NCBI GenBank assembly: GCA_052033935.1
Contig: JBPOJE010000002.1
Span: 6,099 to 70,098 of the forward strand
Direction of reading: 5' to 3'
Origin: JAGVUD01 sp052033935
GTDB taxonomy: Bacteria; Armatimonadota; UBA5829; DSUL01
DNA: 64,000 nt
Shown: positions 8,434-17,482 of the stretch, piece after piece
How the letters are laid out: each line of letters starts with the position of its first letter
Numbering within the stretch: the stretch's first letter is position 1
Program-made: the position numbers and the translations under genes
The notes under the pieces: model-generated
Database searches by the model: none
Told to the model about the DNA's origin: nothing
The model's input: only the letters and a program-made list of their open reading frames with translations

Positions 8434-9420
8434 ATGGCAGCAATGGATCTTTCAACGCTCAGGGTCTTTTCGGGCAACTCGAACCCCCGGCTGGCAGCGG
8501 ATATCGCCGCCAATCTGGGAGTGGAGCTCGGGAAGATGCTTGTCAGCCGGTTTGCCGACGGTGAGATCCGGGTGAAGGTGGAGGAGAGCGTGCGGGGAAT
8601 GGACGTCTTCATCGTCCAGCCCACCTGCTGCCCCATCAACGAAGCGATCATGGAACTCATGATCATTCTGGACGCCTTCCGCCGTGCTTCCGCGCGCCGT
8701 ATCACCGTGGTCATTCCCTACTATGGCTACGCACGTCAAGACAAAAAAGTGGGGCCCCGCGAACCCGTCACCGCCCGTCTGATCGCGAACATGATTACCC
8801 TTGCGGGGGCATCCCGTGTGCTGACGCTGGATTTGCATGCAGGGCAGATTCAGGGGTTCTTCGACCTGCCCGTTGACCACCTCGTGGCCGCGCCTCTCAT
8901 CGCACGATGGGTGGAGCAGAATATCCGCCCGAACGGGCCGCTGTGCGTTGTTTCGCCGGATGTCGGAGGTGTGGCCAGGGCGCGAGCGTTCGCGGAGCTG
9001 CTCGGAGCGCCCATCTGCATCATTGCCAAGCGCCGCCCCGAGCCCAACAAGTGCGAGGTGATGGAGATCATCGGCGATGTCTCCGGCCGCGTCTGCGTTA
9101 TGATTGACGACATCATTGACACCGCGGGGTCTATCACATCCGGGGCGCAGGCAATCCGCGCTCGGGGCGCCACGGCTGTTTACGCCTGCTGCACGCACCC
9201 GGTTCTCTCCGGTGACGCACTGGCGCGCCTCGAAAACAGCGTCATCGAAAAGGTGGTCATTACGGACACAATCCCGCTGCCGCCAGACTATGTCAGCACC
9301 AAGATTGAAGTGCTCTCCGTCGCGCCTCTTCTCGCTGCCGCCATTCGCTGCATCCACAGCGACCGTTCGGTGAGCGAGCTGTTCCAGAACTTTGAGATGG
9401 TGTCCGCGCGCCAGTGGTAA
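8434..9420 (+). CDS. prs: ribose-phosphate pyrophosphokinase
   Basis: A 328-residue cytosolic enzyme that makes PRPP from ribose-5-phosphate and ATP for purine, pyrimidine, His, Trp and NAD synthesis. Visible motifs are FSGNSNPRLA near the start, FADGEIRVKVEESVRG, the flexible-loop region YYGYARQDKK (about residues 96-105), the HAGQIQGFFDLPVDHL segment and the PRPP-binding loop VMIDDIIDTAGSI. Length and motif order are those of class I PRPP synthetases. glmU followed by prs and pth is a common bacterial arrangement. The stop overlaps the next start by seven bases. Confidence 0.97.
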   Translation: MAAMDLSTLRVFSGNSNPRLAADIAANLGVELGKMLVSRFADGEIRVKVEESVRGMDVFIVQPTCCPINEAIMELMIILDAFRRASARRITVVIPYYGYARQDKKVGPREPVTARLIANMITLAGASRVLTLDLHAGQIQGFFDLPVDHLVAAPLIARWVEQNIRPNGPLCVVSPDVGGVARARAFAELLGAPICIIAKRRPEPNKCEVMEIIGDVSGRVCVMIDDIIDTAGSITSGAQAIRARGATAVYACCTHPVLSGDALARLENSVIEKVVITDTIPLPPDYVSTKIEVLSVAPLLAAAIRCIHSDRSVSELFQNFEMVSARQW

Positions 9421-9968
9421 TCGTTGGCCTGGGAAACCCCGGGCTGCGCTATAGGGGTACGCGGCACAATGTGGGGTTTATGGCGCTCGACCTGTTTGCC
9501 TGCCGCATGCACGCCAGAGTGCGACGGCGATGGTGCCGGTCCCTCGTTGGCGATGCCCGCATCAAGGGGCAGGAGTTCATTCTGGCGAAACCCCAGACAT
9601 TTATGAACGCCTCCGGCGAAGCCGTCCGCGAGATTCTGATGCGTTCGAAAACCGGCCCGCCGGACCTCCTTGTGATCTGCGATGATGTCAATCTGCCGCT
9701 CGGGACCATCCGCCTGCGGCCGCGTGGAAGCGCCGGAGGGCACCACGGGCTGGAGTCCATCATCCACTGCCTGCGCTCGTCCGATTTCGCCCGCCTGCGC
9801 ATCGGCATCGGCGAAGGACGGAACTGCCGGGATGTCATTCCTCACGTGCTCGGCCGCTTTCACAAGAGCGAGCAGAAGCTGGTGGACGAGGTACTCGCGA
9901 GGTCGGTAGATTGTGTCGAGCTTCTCATCAACGATGGTATCGAAGCGGCGATGAACGCCTTCAACTGA
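9414..9968 (+). CDS. pth: peptidyl-tRNA hydrolase
   Basis: A 184-residue enzyme that cleaves peptidyl-tRNA released from stalled ribosomes. It opens with VIVGLGNPGLRYRGTRHNVGF; His18 in RHNVGF is the expected catalytic histidine, Asn65 in QTFMNASG and Asp91 in ICDDVNLPLG are the other conserved active-site residues. GSAGGHHGLESI is also typical. The GTG start lies within the last codons of prs (seven-base overlap), so its translation is probably coupled to prs. Confidence 0.96.
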   Translation: MVIVGLGNPGLRYRGTRHNVGFMALDLFACRMHARVRRRWCRSLVGDARIKGQEFILAKPQTFMNASGEAVREILMRSKTGPPDLLVICDDVNLPLGTIRLRPRGSAGGHHGLESIIHCLRSSDFARLRIGIGEGRNCRDVIPHVLGRFHKSEQKLVDEVLARSVDCVELLINDGIEAAMNAFN

Positions 9969-9973
9969 GTCGA

Positions 9974-11239
9974 ATGGTCCGAATCTCCATCTGCGCCCAC
10001 GGGTGCAAGGTCAACCAGTACGAAGCCGAACAGGCCGCCGCGAAGGCCGCGGAGGCCGGGCATGTGCTCGTCGAGTTCGGCCAGCCCGCGGATGTTCAGG
10101 TTGTGCACACGTGCGCCGTCACGGCGGCCGCGGTGCGCGACGGGCGGCAGGCGCTGCGGCGCGCGCGTAGGCTGAACCCCTCGGGGCGCGTTGTCGCGAC
10201 CGGGTGCGCCGCGAGAACCGATCCGGTGGGTCTGGTTCCCGTGCCCGGCATCGAGCTGACCGGCGACCTCGCCGCAGTTCTTCCCGCAAAGTGCGCGGGT
10301 CCGTGCGGGGTCTCCGAGACCGACTTGGCCCACAGAACCCGCGCGCTGCTCAAGGTCCAGGACGGCTGCCGCTTCCATTGCGCGTACTGCATCATTCCGA
10401 ACGCCCGGCCGGTCGAGTCGAGCAGGCCTGTCGAGGATGTCCTGGACGAGGCGCGGCGGCTGGCCGCACGCGGTCACAAAGAGATTGTCCTGACCGGGGT
10501 TCGCATCACGGGGTATCGCCCGGAAGGCGAGGGCAGGGGCGGCCTAGCCGAACTCGTGCGCAGGCTGGGAGATGTGCCGGGGTTGGCCCGCGTGCGGCTC
10601 ACGTCGTTGCACCCGGCCGAGACTACCCCTGATCTTCTTCGCGCCATCGCCGCTTCTCCGAATGCCTGCCCGCATCTGCACCTGTCTCTTCAGAGCGGGG
10701 ACGACGGCGTGCTGAAAGCCATGAGGCGGGGCTACACCGTGCAGCGCTTCGCGGAGGTTGTGGCCGAGGTGCGCGCGCTCATTGCGGACGCTGCAATCAC
10801 GACGGATGTCATCGCGGGGTTTCCCCGCGAGACGGACGAGGCGTTTCGGAACACCCTCGAATTTCTCAAGACAATCCGCTTCAGCCGCGCCCACTGCTTT
10901 ACGTTCTCACCGCGGCCGGGCACTGCCGCCGCCGCCATGCCAGGCCAGGTTCCGGTCAAACTAGCGCGCGAACGCACGAGGCAACTCATCCGCGCCGCCG
11001 CCGAAACCGCCCTAGAATACCGTTCGGCGATGACCGGCCAGACGCACTCCGTGCTCGTCGAGCAGGAGAAGCTGCCCGGCCGCATGTCGGGGTACACTGG
11101 CAGGTATGTCGAAGTCGAGTTCGCGGGAGACGCAAGTCTCGCGGGCACTCTGGTGGACGTCCGGATCACCGGCGTCACCGAAACAGGCCTGGCAGGAGAA
11201 CTCGAAGGCTTCAACGAAAGGAACTCAACAAATGTCTGA
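9974..11239 (+). CDS. mtaB: tRNA t6A37 methylthiotransferase MtaB-type
   Basis: A 421-residue radical SAM enzyme that converts t6A to ms2t6A at position 37 of ANN-decoding tRNAs. The N-terminal UPF0004 domain has its three cluster cysteines at C11 (HGCKVNQYE), C47 (HTCAVT) and C78 (TGCAAR). The radical SAM cluster is C132-x3-C136-x2-C139 (DGCRFHCAYC). The TRAM-like tail follows EYRSAMTGQTHSVLVEQ. GCKVNQYE and the short N-terminal domain favour MtaB over MiaB or RimO. I use the ATG at 9974, five bases after pth, although the frame is open further upstream. The stop overlaps the HIT gene by eight bases. Confidence 0.88.
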   Translation: MVRISICAHGCKVNQYEAEQAAAKAAEAGHVLVEFGQPADVQVVHTCAVTAAAVRDGRQALRRARRLNPSGRVVATGCAARTDPVGLVPVPGIELTGDLAAVLPAKCAGPCGVSETDLAHRTRALLKVQDGCRFHCAYCIIPNARPVESSRPVEDVLDEARRLAARGHKEIVLTGVRITGYRPEGEGRGGLAELVRRLGDVPGLARVRLTSLHPAETTPDLLRAIAASPNACPHLHLSLQSGDDGVLKAMRRGYTVQRFAEVVAEVRALIADAAITTDVIAGFPRETDEAFRNTLEFLKTIRFSRAHCFTFSPRPGTAAAAMPGQVPVKLARERTRQLIRAAAETALEYRSAMTGQTHSVLVEQEKLPGRMSGYTGRYVEVEFAGDASLAGTLVDVRITGVTETGLAGELEGFNERNSTNV

Positions 11240-11576
11240 CTGCATCTTCTGCAAGATCGCGTCGGGAGAGATCAATGCGAGCATCGTCTATCAGGACGAT
11301 GATGTCGTTGCGTTCAACGATCTCAATCCGCAGGCGCCAACACACGTACTCGTGATTCCGCGAAAGCACGTGTCCCGGATATCCGAATTGGAAGAGGCGG
11401 ACGCCGCCCTTGCTGGGCGTCTCATCTTGGCGGCCAACCAGATCGCTCGCGATCTGGGCTTCGTGGAGGAGGGCTACAGACTGGTGCTGAACTGCAACGA
11501 GGGTGCCGGACAGTCCGTGTGGCACGTGCATCTTCACCTGCTCGGCGGGCGGACATTCGGCTGGCCGCCGGGGTAG
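11232..11576 (+). CDS. HIT family nucleotide-binding protein (HinT-like)
   Basis: A 114-residue cytosolic histidine-triad protein, probably a purine nucleoside phosphoramidase. The zinc-site pair C4 and C7 (DCIFCKI), the PTHVLVIPRKHVSRI segment and the triad HVHLH at residues 98-102 within WHVHLHLLGG are all present. The ATG sits inside the last codons of mtaB (overlap 11232-11239), so it closes the glmU-prs-pth-mtaB-HIT translational chain. Length matches HinT. Confidence 0.93.
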   Translation: MSDCIFCKIASGEINASIVYQDDDVVAFNDLNPQAPTHVLVIPRKHVSRISELEEADAALAGRLILAANQIARDLGFVEEGYRLVLNCNEGAGQSVWHVHLHLLGGRTFGWPPG

Positions 11577-11590
11577 TCTGCGTCTGGTGC

Positions 11591-11596
11591 TATAAT
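11591..11596 (+). promoter_or_regulatory. TATAAT -10 element before the OPA-type transporter
   Basis: A perfect TATAAT lies 57 bases before the transporter start at 11654. No good -35 match is visible at the usual distance. The same context (GC-rich, TATAAT, then C/G-rich) recurs at 13084, 20368 and 38253, each in front of a gene. Confidence 0.45.
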
Positions 11597-11653
11597 GCCG
11601 CGCGTACTGGCCCGGGGAACCGGGGCCCGAGATGATGAGAGGTCTTCCGTTTT

Positions 11654-13024
11654 ATGACGCCTACCACCCCTGTTGATCCGAACAGCGAGCGCAGCGCTGC
11701 TGCCCGGCGGAGGTTTCCGCTTCTGCTGCGCGTCTTCGAACCCGCGCCTGCTGCCGAGACAATTCTGCAGGACCCGGAGGAGGTCAGCGCCCATTACCGC
11801 TATTGGCAGCGTCGCGTCCTGCTGTCCACCATCGTCGGTTACTCGGCCTTCTACTTCGTCCGCAAGAACCTCAGCGTTGCCATGCCCGGGCTGCAGGCGG
11901 ATCTGGGCATCAGCAAGGGAGATCTCGGGCTGTTTCTCACTCTTCACGGCGTGCTGTACGGCGTGTCCAAGTTCGCCAACGGCTTTCTGGGCGACCGCAC
12001 AAACGCCCGCGTCTTCATGGCGGCCGGGCTTGTGCTATCCGCAATCGCCAACATCTTCTTCGGCCTCAGTTCGGCTGTGGTTACGCTCGGTCTCATCTGG
12101 ATGCTCAACGGCTGGGTGCAGGGGATGGGGTTCCCCCCGTGCGCGCGGTTGATGGCCCACTGGTTCTCGCCCAAAGAGCTGGCCACCAAGTTCTCAATCT
12201 GGAATACGTCCCACTCCATCGGTGCGTCACTGGTGGTCGTGCTGTGCGGGTATCTTGCGACAATAGACTGGCGGCTCTGCTTCTACGTGCCGGCGGGCAT
12301 TGCATTGGTGTGCGCGGTGTTTCTGCTGGCAACCTTGCCTGATACCCCTCCATCTGTCGGGCTCCCGGAAGTGGAGGGCACCGAGCATGCGCCGGAATCC
12401 GCCGGGCTGCTCTCCCCGGTCCTGCTCAGGCAGGTGTTCACCAACCCGTATGTCTGGCTTCTGAGCATGGCGAGCTTCTGCCTCTACACCATTCGCAGCG
12501 TTGTGCTGGACTGGGGCCCGACGTTTCTCACCGAAATGAAGCATATGGAGCTTTCCGGTGCGGGCTGGCTTGTCGGGGCATTCGAGATATCGGGAGTTAT
12601 GGGCATGCTTCTGAGTGGCTGGCTCACCGACCGAGTATTCGGCGGACGCGGCGCGCGGCTGTGCGTGTTCTCGATGGCGTTTGCGGGGGTGTCCGTGTTG
12701 CTCTTCTGGAAGCTGCCGGTGCACTCGATGCTCATCAACGGTGCGCTGTTGTGCATGACGGGCTTCTTCATCTACGGCCCGCAGGCTCTGGTGGGAATTC
12801 TGGTCGCGAATCTGGCCACCAAACGCCTTGCCGCGACGGCAATCGGGTTCAGCAGCCTGTTCTCGTACGCCAGCACGCTGGTGTCGGGGTACGGTCTCGG
12901 CAGCCTTGTGGAAGCGCGCGGCTGGAACGCGGGGTTCATCGGCATGCTGGGGTTTTGCGCGGCCAGTTCGCTGTTCTTCCTGCTCTGCTGGCGGGCGAAG
13001 CCGCATGGCTACGACACCTGCTGA
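11654..13024 (+). CDS. MFS transporter of the organophosphate:Pi antiporter type (GlpT/UhpC-like)
   Basis: A 456-residue inner-membrane protein of the OPA subfamily. After a roughly 45-residue cytosolic start it shows the OPA hallmark GYSAFYFVRKNLSVAMPGL at helix 1, FANGFLGDRTNARVFM at loop 2-3, WFSPKELATKFSIWNTSHSIG and GWLTDRVFGGRG in the second half. Known members exchange glycerol-3-phosphate, hexose phosphates or act as sensors (UhpC). A basic residue in helix 1 (R in FVRKN) fits the phosphate site. The true substrate is unknown; no glp or uhp genes are near. It has its own TATAAT at 11591. Confidence 0.8.
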   Translation: MTPTTPVDPNSERSAAARRRFPLLLRVFEPAPAAETILQDPEEVSAHYRYWQRRVLLSTIVGYSAFYFVRKNLSVAMPGLQADLGISKGDLGLFLTLHGVLYGVSKFANGFLGDRTNARVFMAAGLVLSAIANIFFGLSSAVVTLGLIWMLNGWVQGMGFPPCARLMAHWFSPKELATKFSIWNTSHSIGASLVVVLCGYLATIDWRLCFYVPAGIALVCAVFLLATLPDTPPSVGLPEVEGTEHAPESAGLLSPVLLRQVFTNPYVWLLSMASFCLYTIRSVVLDWGPTFLTEMKHMELSGAGWLVGAFEISGVMGMLLSGWLTDRVFGGRGARLCVFSMAFAGVSVLLFWKLPVHSMLINGALLCMTGFFIYGPQALVGILVANLATKRLAATAIGFSSLFSYASTLVSGYGLGSLVEARGWNAGFIGMLGFCAASSLFFLLCWRAKPHGYDTC

Positions 13025-13083
13025 GACGCTTGCCCGGAGCAACTGGCGGCGCACCGAGGTTCCTTCTAAGCCTTGCTGTACGC

Positions 13084-13089
13084 TATAAT
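13084..13089 (+). promoter_or_regulatory. TATAAT -10 element before the secreted PHP gene
   Basis: TATAAT at 13084-13089 is 51 bases before the TTG start at 13141. The -35 region is not recognisable. GGAGG at 13130-13134 is the ribosome site. Confidence 0.45.
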
Positions 13090-13140
13090 GCGCCCGTTCG
13101 CGCCTGCGGGCGCGCGAAGTTGACATCACGGAGGTAACAA

Positions 13141-14187
13141 TTGTCACGAATCAGATTGTTCGCCATTTCCGCCTTTGCTCTGCTGTTGCTGTGCGCTGGC
13201 GGCACGCAGGCCGCGGAGAGGTTCGACTTCCCGGATGTGGGTGCCTGGCAGGTGCTGCGATGCGATTTTCACACGCATACGATCATCTCAGATGGAAAGA
13301 TGACCGGCCGCGAGCGCGTGGAGGAGTCGAAGAGGCTCGGCTACGACGTTATTGCCATTACCGACCATGGCCAGCTTCTCGCCTACCGCTCAGCAAAGTA
13401 CGTCGGTGACCAGATCGGCGTGCTGGTGATAAGAGGGCTCGAGAGCGGAATCAGGGACAAAGAGCATTACGTGATTCTGGGCATCAACAGCGCCTACAGG
13501 CCGCGTGACTCCCACCGGTGGGCAGAATCCAAAGGCGAGGATACCGTCTTCTATCAGGAGCAGATGGCCGAAGTCGCGCGCTGTGGTGGTCTGATCATCT
13601 GGGCGCACCCCCACGTGGGCTTCCGCGAGCCCAGCCGCTGGGGCATGAAGCAGGGCATTATTCAGGGCATAGAGATCAAGAATGGCGGTCCGGGCAAGGG
13701 CTGGGGCACGCAGTTTACCCACGGCACGAATTGGTATCCGAATGCCTTCGAATGGGCGATGGAGCACAACCTGGCGATGTTTGCCTGCACGGATGTGCAC
13801 GGCGACCGGACGCCCAACCCGCCAGTTACCCTGGTGCTGGCTGAGGAGCGTTCGGAGAAGGGTGTTATGGATGCAATACGCAGTCTCCGGACGGTTGCCT
13901 GGTTCGACGGCATGCTCTGGGGCCGCAAGGAGATTATCGGGCCGCTCACGGGGGCGATGGTGCAGGGCGAGGCCACCGGCGGGACCCTCAAGCTCAGCAA
14001 TCTGGGGCCTGTGCCGCTCAAGGGTGTCGCAGGCGGCGGGCAGGGCGAGGCCTTCGAACTTCCGCCGTACCAGAGCGTGTCTGTCGCAGCCGGGGCGGCG
14101 GACAACACGGCCGTTCGTTGGGAGAACGTCTGGATCGGGCTCACTGAGAACCTGACGAGCGAGTACGGCCCGGCGGAGAAGCAGTAA
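13141..14187 (+). CDS. secreted PHP-domain phosphoesterase-like protein
   Basis: A 348-residue protein starting at TTG behind a strong GGAGG site. Residues 1-24 are a signal peptide ending TQAAE. The PHP metal-binding residues are visible: DFHTHT with IISDG near residues 42-50, ITDHGQ near 71, a central IWAHPHVGF near 156 and CTDVHGD near 218. PHP proteins hydrolyse phosphate esters using two or three metals; here the enzyme should act outside the cytoplasm. The C-terminal 80 residues are beta-rich and unassigned. It is convergent with the heparinase-like gene (28 bases between). Substrate unknown. Confidence 0.8.
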   Translation: MSRIRLFAISAFALLLLCAGGTQAAERFDFPDVGAWQVLRCDFHTHTIISDGKMTGRERVEESKRLGYDVIAITDHGQLLAYRSAKYVGDQIGVLVIRGLESGIRDKEHYVILGINSAYRPRDSHRWAESKGEDTVFYQEQMAEVARCGGLIIWAHPHVGFREPSRWGMKQGIIQGIEIKNGGPGKGWGTQFTHGTNWYPNAFEWAMEHNLAMFACTDVHGDRTPNPPVTLVLAEERSEKGVMDAIRSLRTVAWFDGMLWGRKEIIGPLTGAMVQGEATGGTLKLSNLGPVPLKGVAGGGQGEAFELPPYQSVSVAAGAADNTAVRWENVWIGLTENLTSEYGPAEKQ

Positions 14188-14214
14188 AGCCCGCGTAGGC
14201 CTGAAGGCTGGCGG

Positions 14215-17200
14215 TTAGGATTCTTCCGATATCTCCACTGCCGCGGTGCCGTCCGCCTTCAGGCCCACGCCGGTCCGTTTGAGCCAGACCTGGCTGAGAA
14301 CCTCGCAACGGTCGCCCTCCTGCACGTCGCAGTAGCGGAACTCGTCGCCCTGCTTGAAGCCGGACGCCGAGTCGAGATGAAGAGTGAGTTCCGTCGTCCC
14401 GTAAACTGCGTGGCGGATGTGAGCGGATGCGCCTCCGGAAGAGGCGAGCAGCTTGCCGTTGAAGAAGCCCGGCTCAGCGCCGCGCGTTAGCGGGCGGGCG
14501 TACTCGTGCGGGATACCGCTCACGATCGTTCGCTCGCCGGAGATCTTCGAGACGATTCCCCGCCCGAGTGTCAGGCGGCTTTCGAGATGCACCACGCATC
14601 CCGTGCCTGCCTTCTCGACCTTCGCGATCCGGTAGGACGTGCTGCGCGTGTAGCGCGGGTTGGAAAACGCGATAATCTGGCCCTTGAGTGCCTCACCCGC
14701 CGGCAGCGGCGCGTTGAGAGTGACCGTGTTCTTATCGTAATCCAGGGCCGTGACCCGGCCGTGCCAGGAGGCCTCCTCCGGCTTCACGCTCACGCCGAAT
14801 GCCTGGAGTCCGCTCGCGCCGGTCATCGCGAGCGACTGCGCCTTGCCGCCCTTCACCCGCGCATGCACGAAGCGCCCGGCCGCGGTTCCGCCGTCCCAGC
14901 TTCGCTCAATCTCATCTCCGCTGGAATAGACGAAGTCCACCGCGCCGTCCGATCGCCTGATCGTCAGCGCCACCGCTGGGATCTCGCCCTCCGGCCCGGA
15001 CAGGGCGACCCGCTCGATGGACTCGACCGCCGGTTTGCCGCCCGACGGCTCGATGACAGCCGCGAACTCGCTCTCAAGATTCTCCCCCTTGCGGCGTTCG
15101 AGCAGGTAGCGTGCCTTCGGGTGGTGCGGATAGATGCCGGGCGCGACCGCGGTGATCACCTCGGTACCGGGCTGAGGGGCTGAGAGGAAGCGAACGGTGG
15201 CATCCTGTCCGATATCGTAACTGGCGCTCCAGTTCGCCTCCGGCTGCCCGTGCCGGGGGCGGCAGAGGAACCCGTAGCCGTTTCCGGGCGGCGGCGCCCA
15301 GTAGGGCTTATTCGGGTATCCATCCATATCCCCGTCGTTAAGCTGCTTTTCGCCCCACGCGATGTCCGCGCCCGCGAGCGAACCCGGCTGCTCCTCGCCG
15401 AGCCGTACCCCGTCGAATGCGGCTTCAGGCGAGGGCGCGTGAAAAAGATAGTCGTGCTGCTTGCCGCCCCTGACGCGAAAGATATCGAGCAGATACGAGC
15501 CGCCCGGCCCCGCGATGAGAGCATTCGTCCGGCGATAGAGCGAAACCCCCAGCGCCGCATAGCTGATCTCCGAGGATGCCTCGATGGCCTTGACATCAGG
15601 CGTGTCGGTCAGTAAGTGCAGGCTTCCGCCCGAGCCCGATCTGGCGTTGTACTGAGACGACTCGTCCACCACGACCAGATTGTGGCTTGCGGTCTGGCGC
15701 GCCCAGCCGACCTGAGTGTGCGTGCTGCCCAGATCGTAGCCGAGATCGTAGGTCAGCTCGTAGCCGCGCGCGAAGTAGTTGATGTTGAGGTCATCGAGAT
15801 GCCCGTGCACGAGCGATGGCCCGAACCGGAGCAGCAGCGCCTGCGCCTCCTTGCCCTCTCCCGCGCGTAGGATTCCGATTCCCTTCTGCCCCAGCAAGTG
15901 GCAGCCTGTCACCGCGCGCTCAACTTCCGCGGTCAGCCGTGCCGGTCCGCCCGGGGCCGCCTCGGTGTGGAACAGCGCCCAGCGCCTGTCGAGTAGATTC
16001 GCGCGCTCTGCGTTAATCTCTCCCCGGGCGGCCCAGCGCAGGATTCCCTCGAGATCGCGGCGCTCGCGCGGGTCGTCTTCGCGCGCCAGCAGATACTCCA
16101 GGCACAGATAGTCGCTCCGGTTGGTCACGGGGGCTGACGGGTCAACACGCTTTGTGTTGGGGCTGTTGTCGCCGAAGGGCGGGGTGTGTCCCGCGCACAG
16201 AAAGCTCGTGTTGTAGAGCGTCATGAAGCGCCGGAACTGCGGGTGTTCGTACAGGTTCAGGCCGTTGGGATACGCCGATCCCCGGTAGTTGATGAGCGGC
16301 TCGGCGAAGGTGGTATAAAGCCCCCGCGCGTGCGTGGAGTATCCGGGCGAGGTCTCGAAGTAAGCGCCGTCGCGGTCGAGGTTGTTGTCGAGCATCGTGA
16401 GGATGCCGAATGGTCCGTCCACGGCCCACCTCACGTACTCGGGGATGCCCAGGCAGACTCCCGCCGCAAGCGTGCCCCGGATGTAGTCGGCCTCGCCGTT
16501 GTGCAACCCCCCGGCGAGCGACTGCTGATAGCAGTACGCCGCCCCGTTCTTGAGCATGTTCTCCTCGATGTTCGCGCGGCGGGTGAGGCCTGGGACGGCG
16601 GACGGCTCATCGAGCGCCTTGCTCGCGTATATCTGGTCGTACTGGTTGACAAGGTGCACAAGAACCCGCGCCACCTGATACCAGGGCCGGTTGAGCCTGC
16701 CGCTCGGAGGGTCGGACGGGTAGTCCCACGAGCCTTTGTCGCAGGCGGGATAGATGGCCGCGACGAGGTCGAGGATCAGCGCAGCCTTCCTAGCGTACTT
16801 CTCGTCCCCGGTAAGCGAGTACGCCGCCGCCAGCGAGTCCGATGCGCGCATCGTCATCTGCTCGATGGCCCACGAGTTGTATGTTCCCTTCAGATAGTGA
16901 ATCCGGCCGTCCTTCGCCCTGTAGCCCGTGCCTGGGTCGGGGTGGGCGGTGTCGGGAAGGAGATGGCCTTTGCCGCAGGTGATCTGGCCGGGCTTGTCCC
17001 AGCTTGCGTTCGCCCTGATCCACCACCCGCCGAGATTGGCGCCGCAGATGGGGCAGCCGGTGAACCCGTAGGCGAAGCAGGCGCCGGCCCCGGGCATGTT
17101 GTCTCGATACCATCCGTCGGGGCGTTCAAGCCAGCCATCCGCCTGCGCCACAATCTCGTCCGCCGTCTTCTTCGCCCAGTCGAAACGTTTGATGTTATCG

Positions 17201-17361
17201 CGCGCGCGCGCGACATTCTCGGGGGTCTGATAGACGGTGGGGTGGCGCGGCGCGCCCTCCTCGGCGAGGGTCTCGGCGGACGCTGAGACTGACGCGGCGG
17301 CAAGGGCAAGCACAAGCAGGCAGACCGTCATGGCAGTGAGTGACTCCGGTAGGTTTTGCAT
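14215..17361 (-). CDS. heparinase II/III-like secreted polysaccharide lyase
   Basis: A 1048-residue exported protein. A signal peptide lies at residues 1-30; the ATG at 17361 and the one at 17331 are both possible starts and neither has a convincing ribosome site. Residues about 35-480 form an alpha-helical toroid, with a small Cys-rich insertion near 100-130 (CPICGANLGG and ITCGKGH) that resembles a zinc ribbon. Residues about 490-750 match the heparinase II/III beta domain (LLRFGPSLVHGHLDDLNI, where the HGHLD His is typical, then GWARQTASHNLVVVDE). The remaining 300 residues are beta-rich. This family cleaves uronate-containing polysaccharides by beta-elimination. The pectate-lyase-like gene upstream on the same strand supports a role in polysaccharide degradation. 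Confidence 0.8.
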   Translation of the reverse strand: MQNLPESLTAMTVCLLVLALAAASVSASAETLAEEGAPRHPTVYQTPENVARARDNIKRFDWAKKTADEIVAQADGWLERPDGWYRDNMPGAGACFAYGFTGCPICGANLGGWWIRANASWDKPGQITCGKGHLLPDTAHPDPGTGYRAKDGRIHYLKGTYNSWAIEQMTMRASDSLAAAYSLTGDEKYARKAALILDLVAAIYPACDKGSWDYPSDPPSGRLNRPWYQVARVLVHLVNQYDQIYASKALDEPSAVPGLTRRANIEENMLKNGAAYCYQQSLAGGLHNGEADYIRGTLAAGVCLGIPEYVRWAVDGPFGILTMLDNNLDRDGAYFETSPGYSTHARGLYTTFAEPLINYRGSAYPNGLNLYEHPQFRRFMTLYNTSFLCAGHTPPFGDNSPNTKRVDPSAPVTNRSDYLCLEYLLAREDDPRERRDLEGILRWAARGEINAERANLLDRRWALFHTEAAPGGPARLTAEVERAVTGCHLLGQKGIGILRAGEGKEAQALLLRFGPSLVHGHLDDLNINYFARGYELTYDLGYDLGSTHTQVGWARQTASHNLVVVDESSQYNARSGSGGSLHLLTDTPDVKAIEASSEISYAALGVSLYRRTNALIAGPGGSYLLDIFRVRGGKQHDYLFHAPSPEAAFDGVRLGEEQPGSLAGADIAWGEKQLNDGDMDGYPNKPYWAPPPGNGYGFLCRPRHGQPEANWSASYDIGQDATVRFLSAPQPGTEVITAVAPGIYPHHPKARYLLERRKGENLESEFAAVIEPSGGKPAVESIERVALSGPEGEIPAVALTIRRSDGAVDFVYSSGDEIERSWDGGTAAGRFVHARVKGGKAQSLAMTGASGLQAFGVSVKPEEASWHGRVTALDYDKNTVTLNAPLPAGEALKGQIIAFSNPRYTRSTSYRIAKVEKAGTGCVVHLESRLTLGRGIVSKISGERTIVSGIPHEYARPLTRGAEPGFFNGKLLASSGGASAHIRHAVYGTTELTLHLDSASGFKQGDEFRYCDVQEGDRCEVLSQVWLKRTGVGLKADGTAAVEISEES

Positions 17362-17482
17362 GGCAGATTACGGCGTTCGCTGGCTGCGGAACGCCGTCAT
17401 ATACGTTCCACACGCAGGACGTGGTCACCTCTTTCCGAGTCGTTCAAGTTGCCAGACCGGGCATCCGCAGGCTCCCCAGCGC

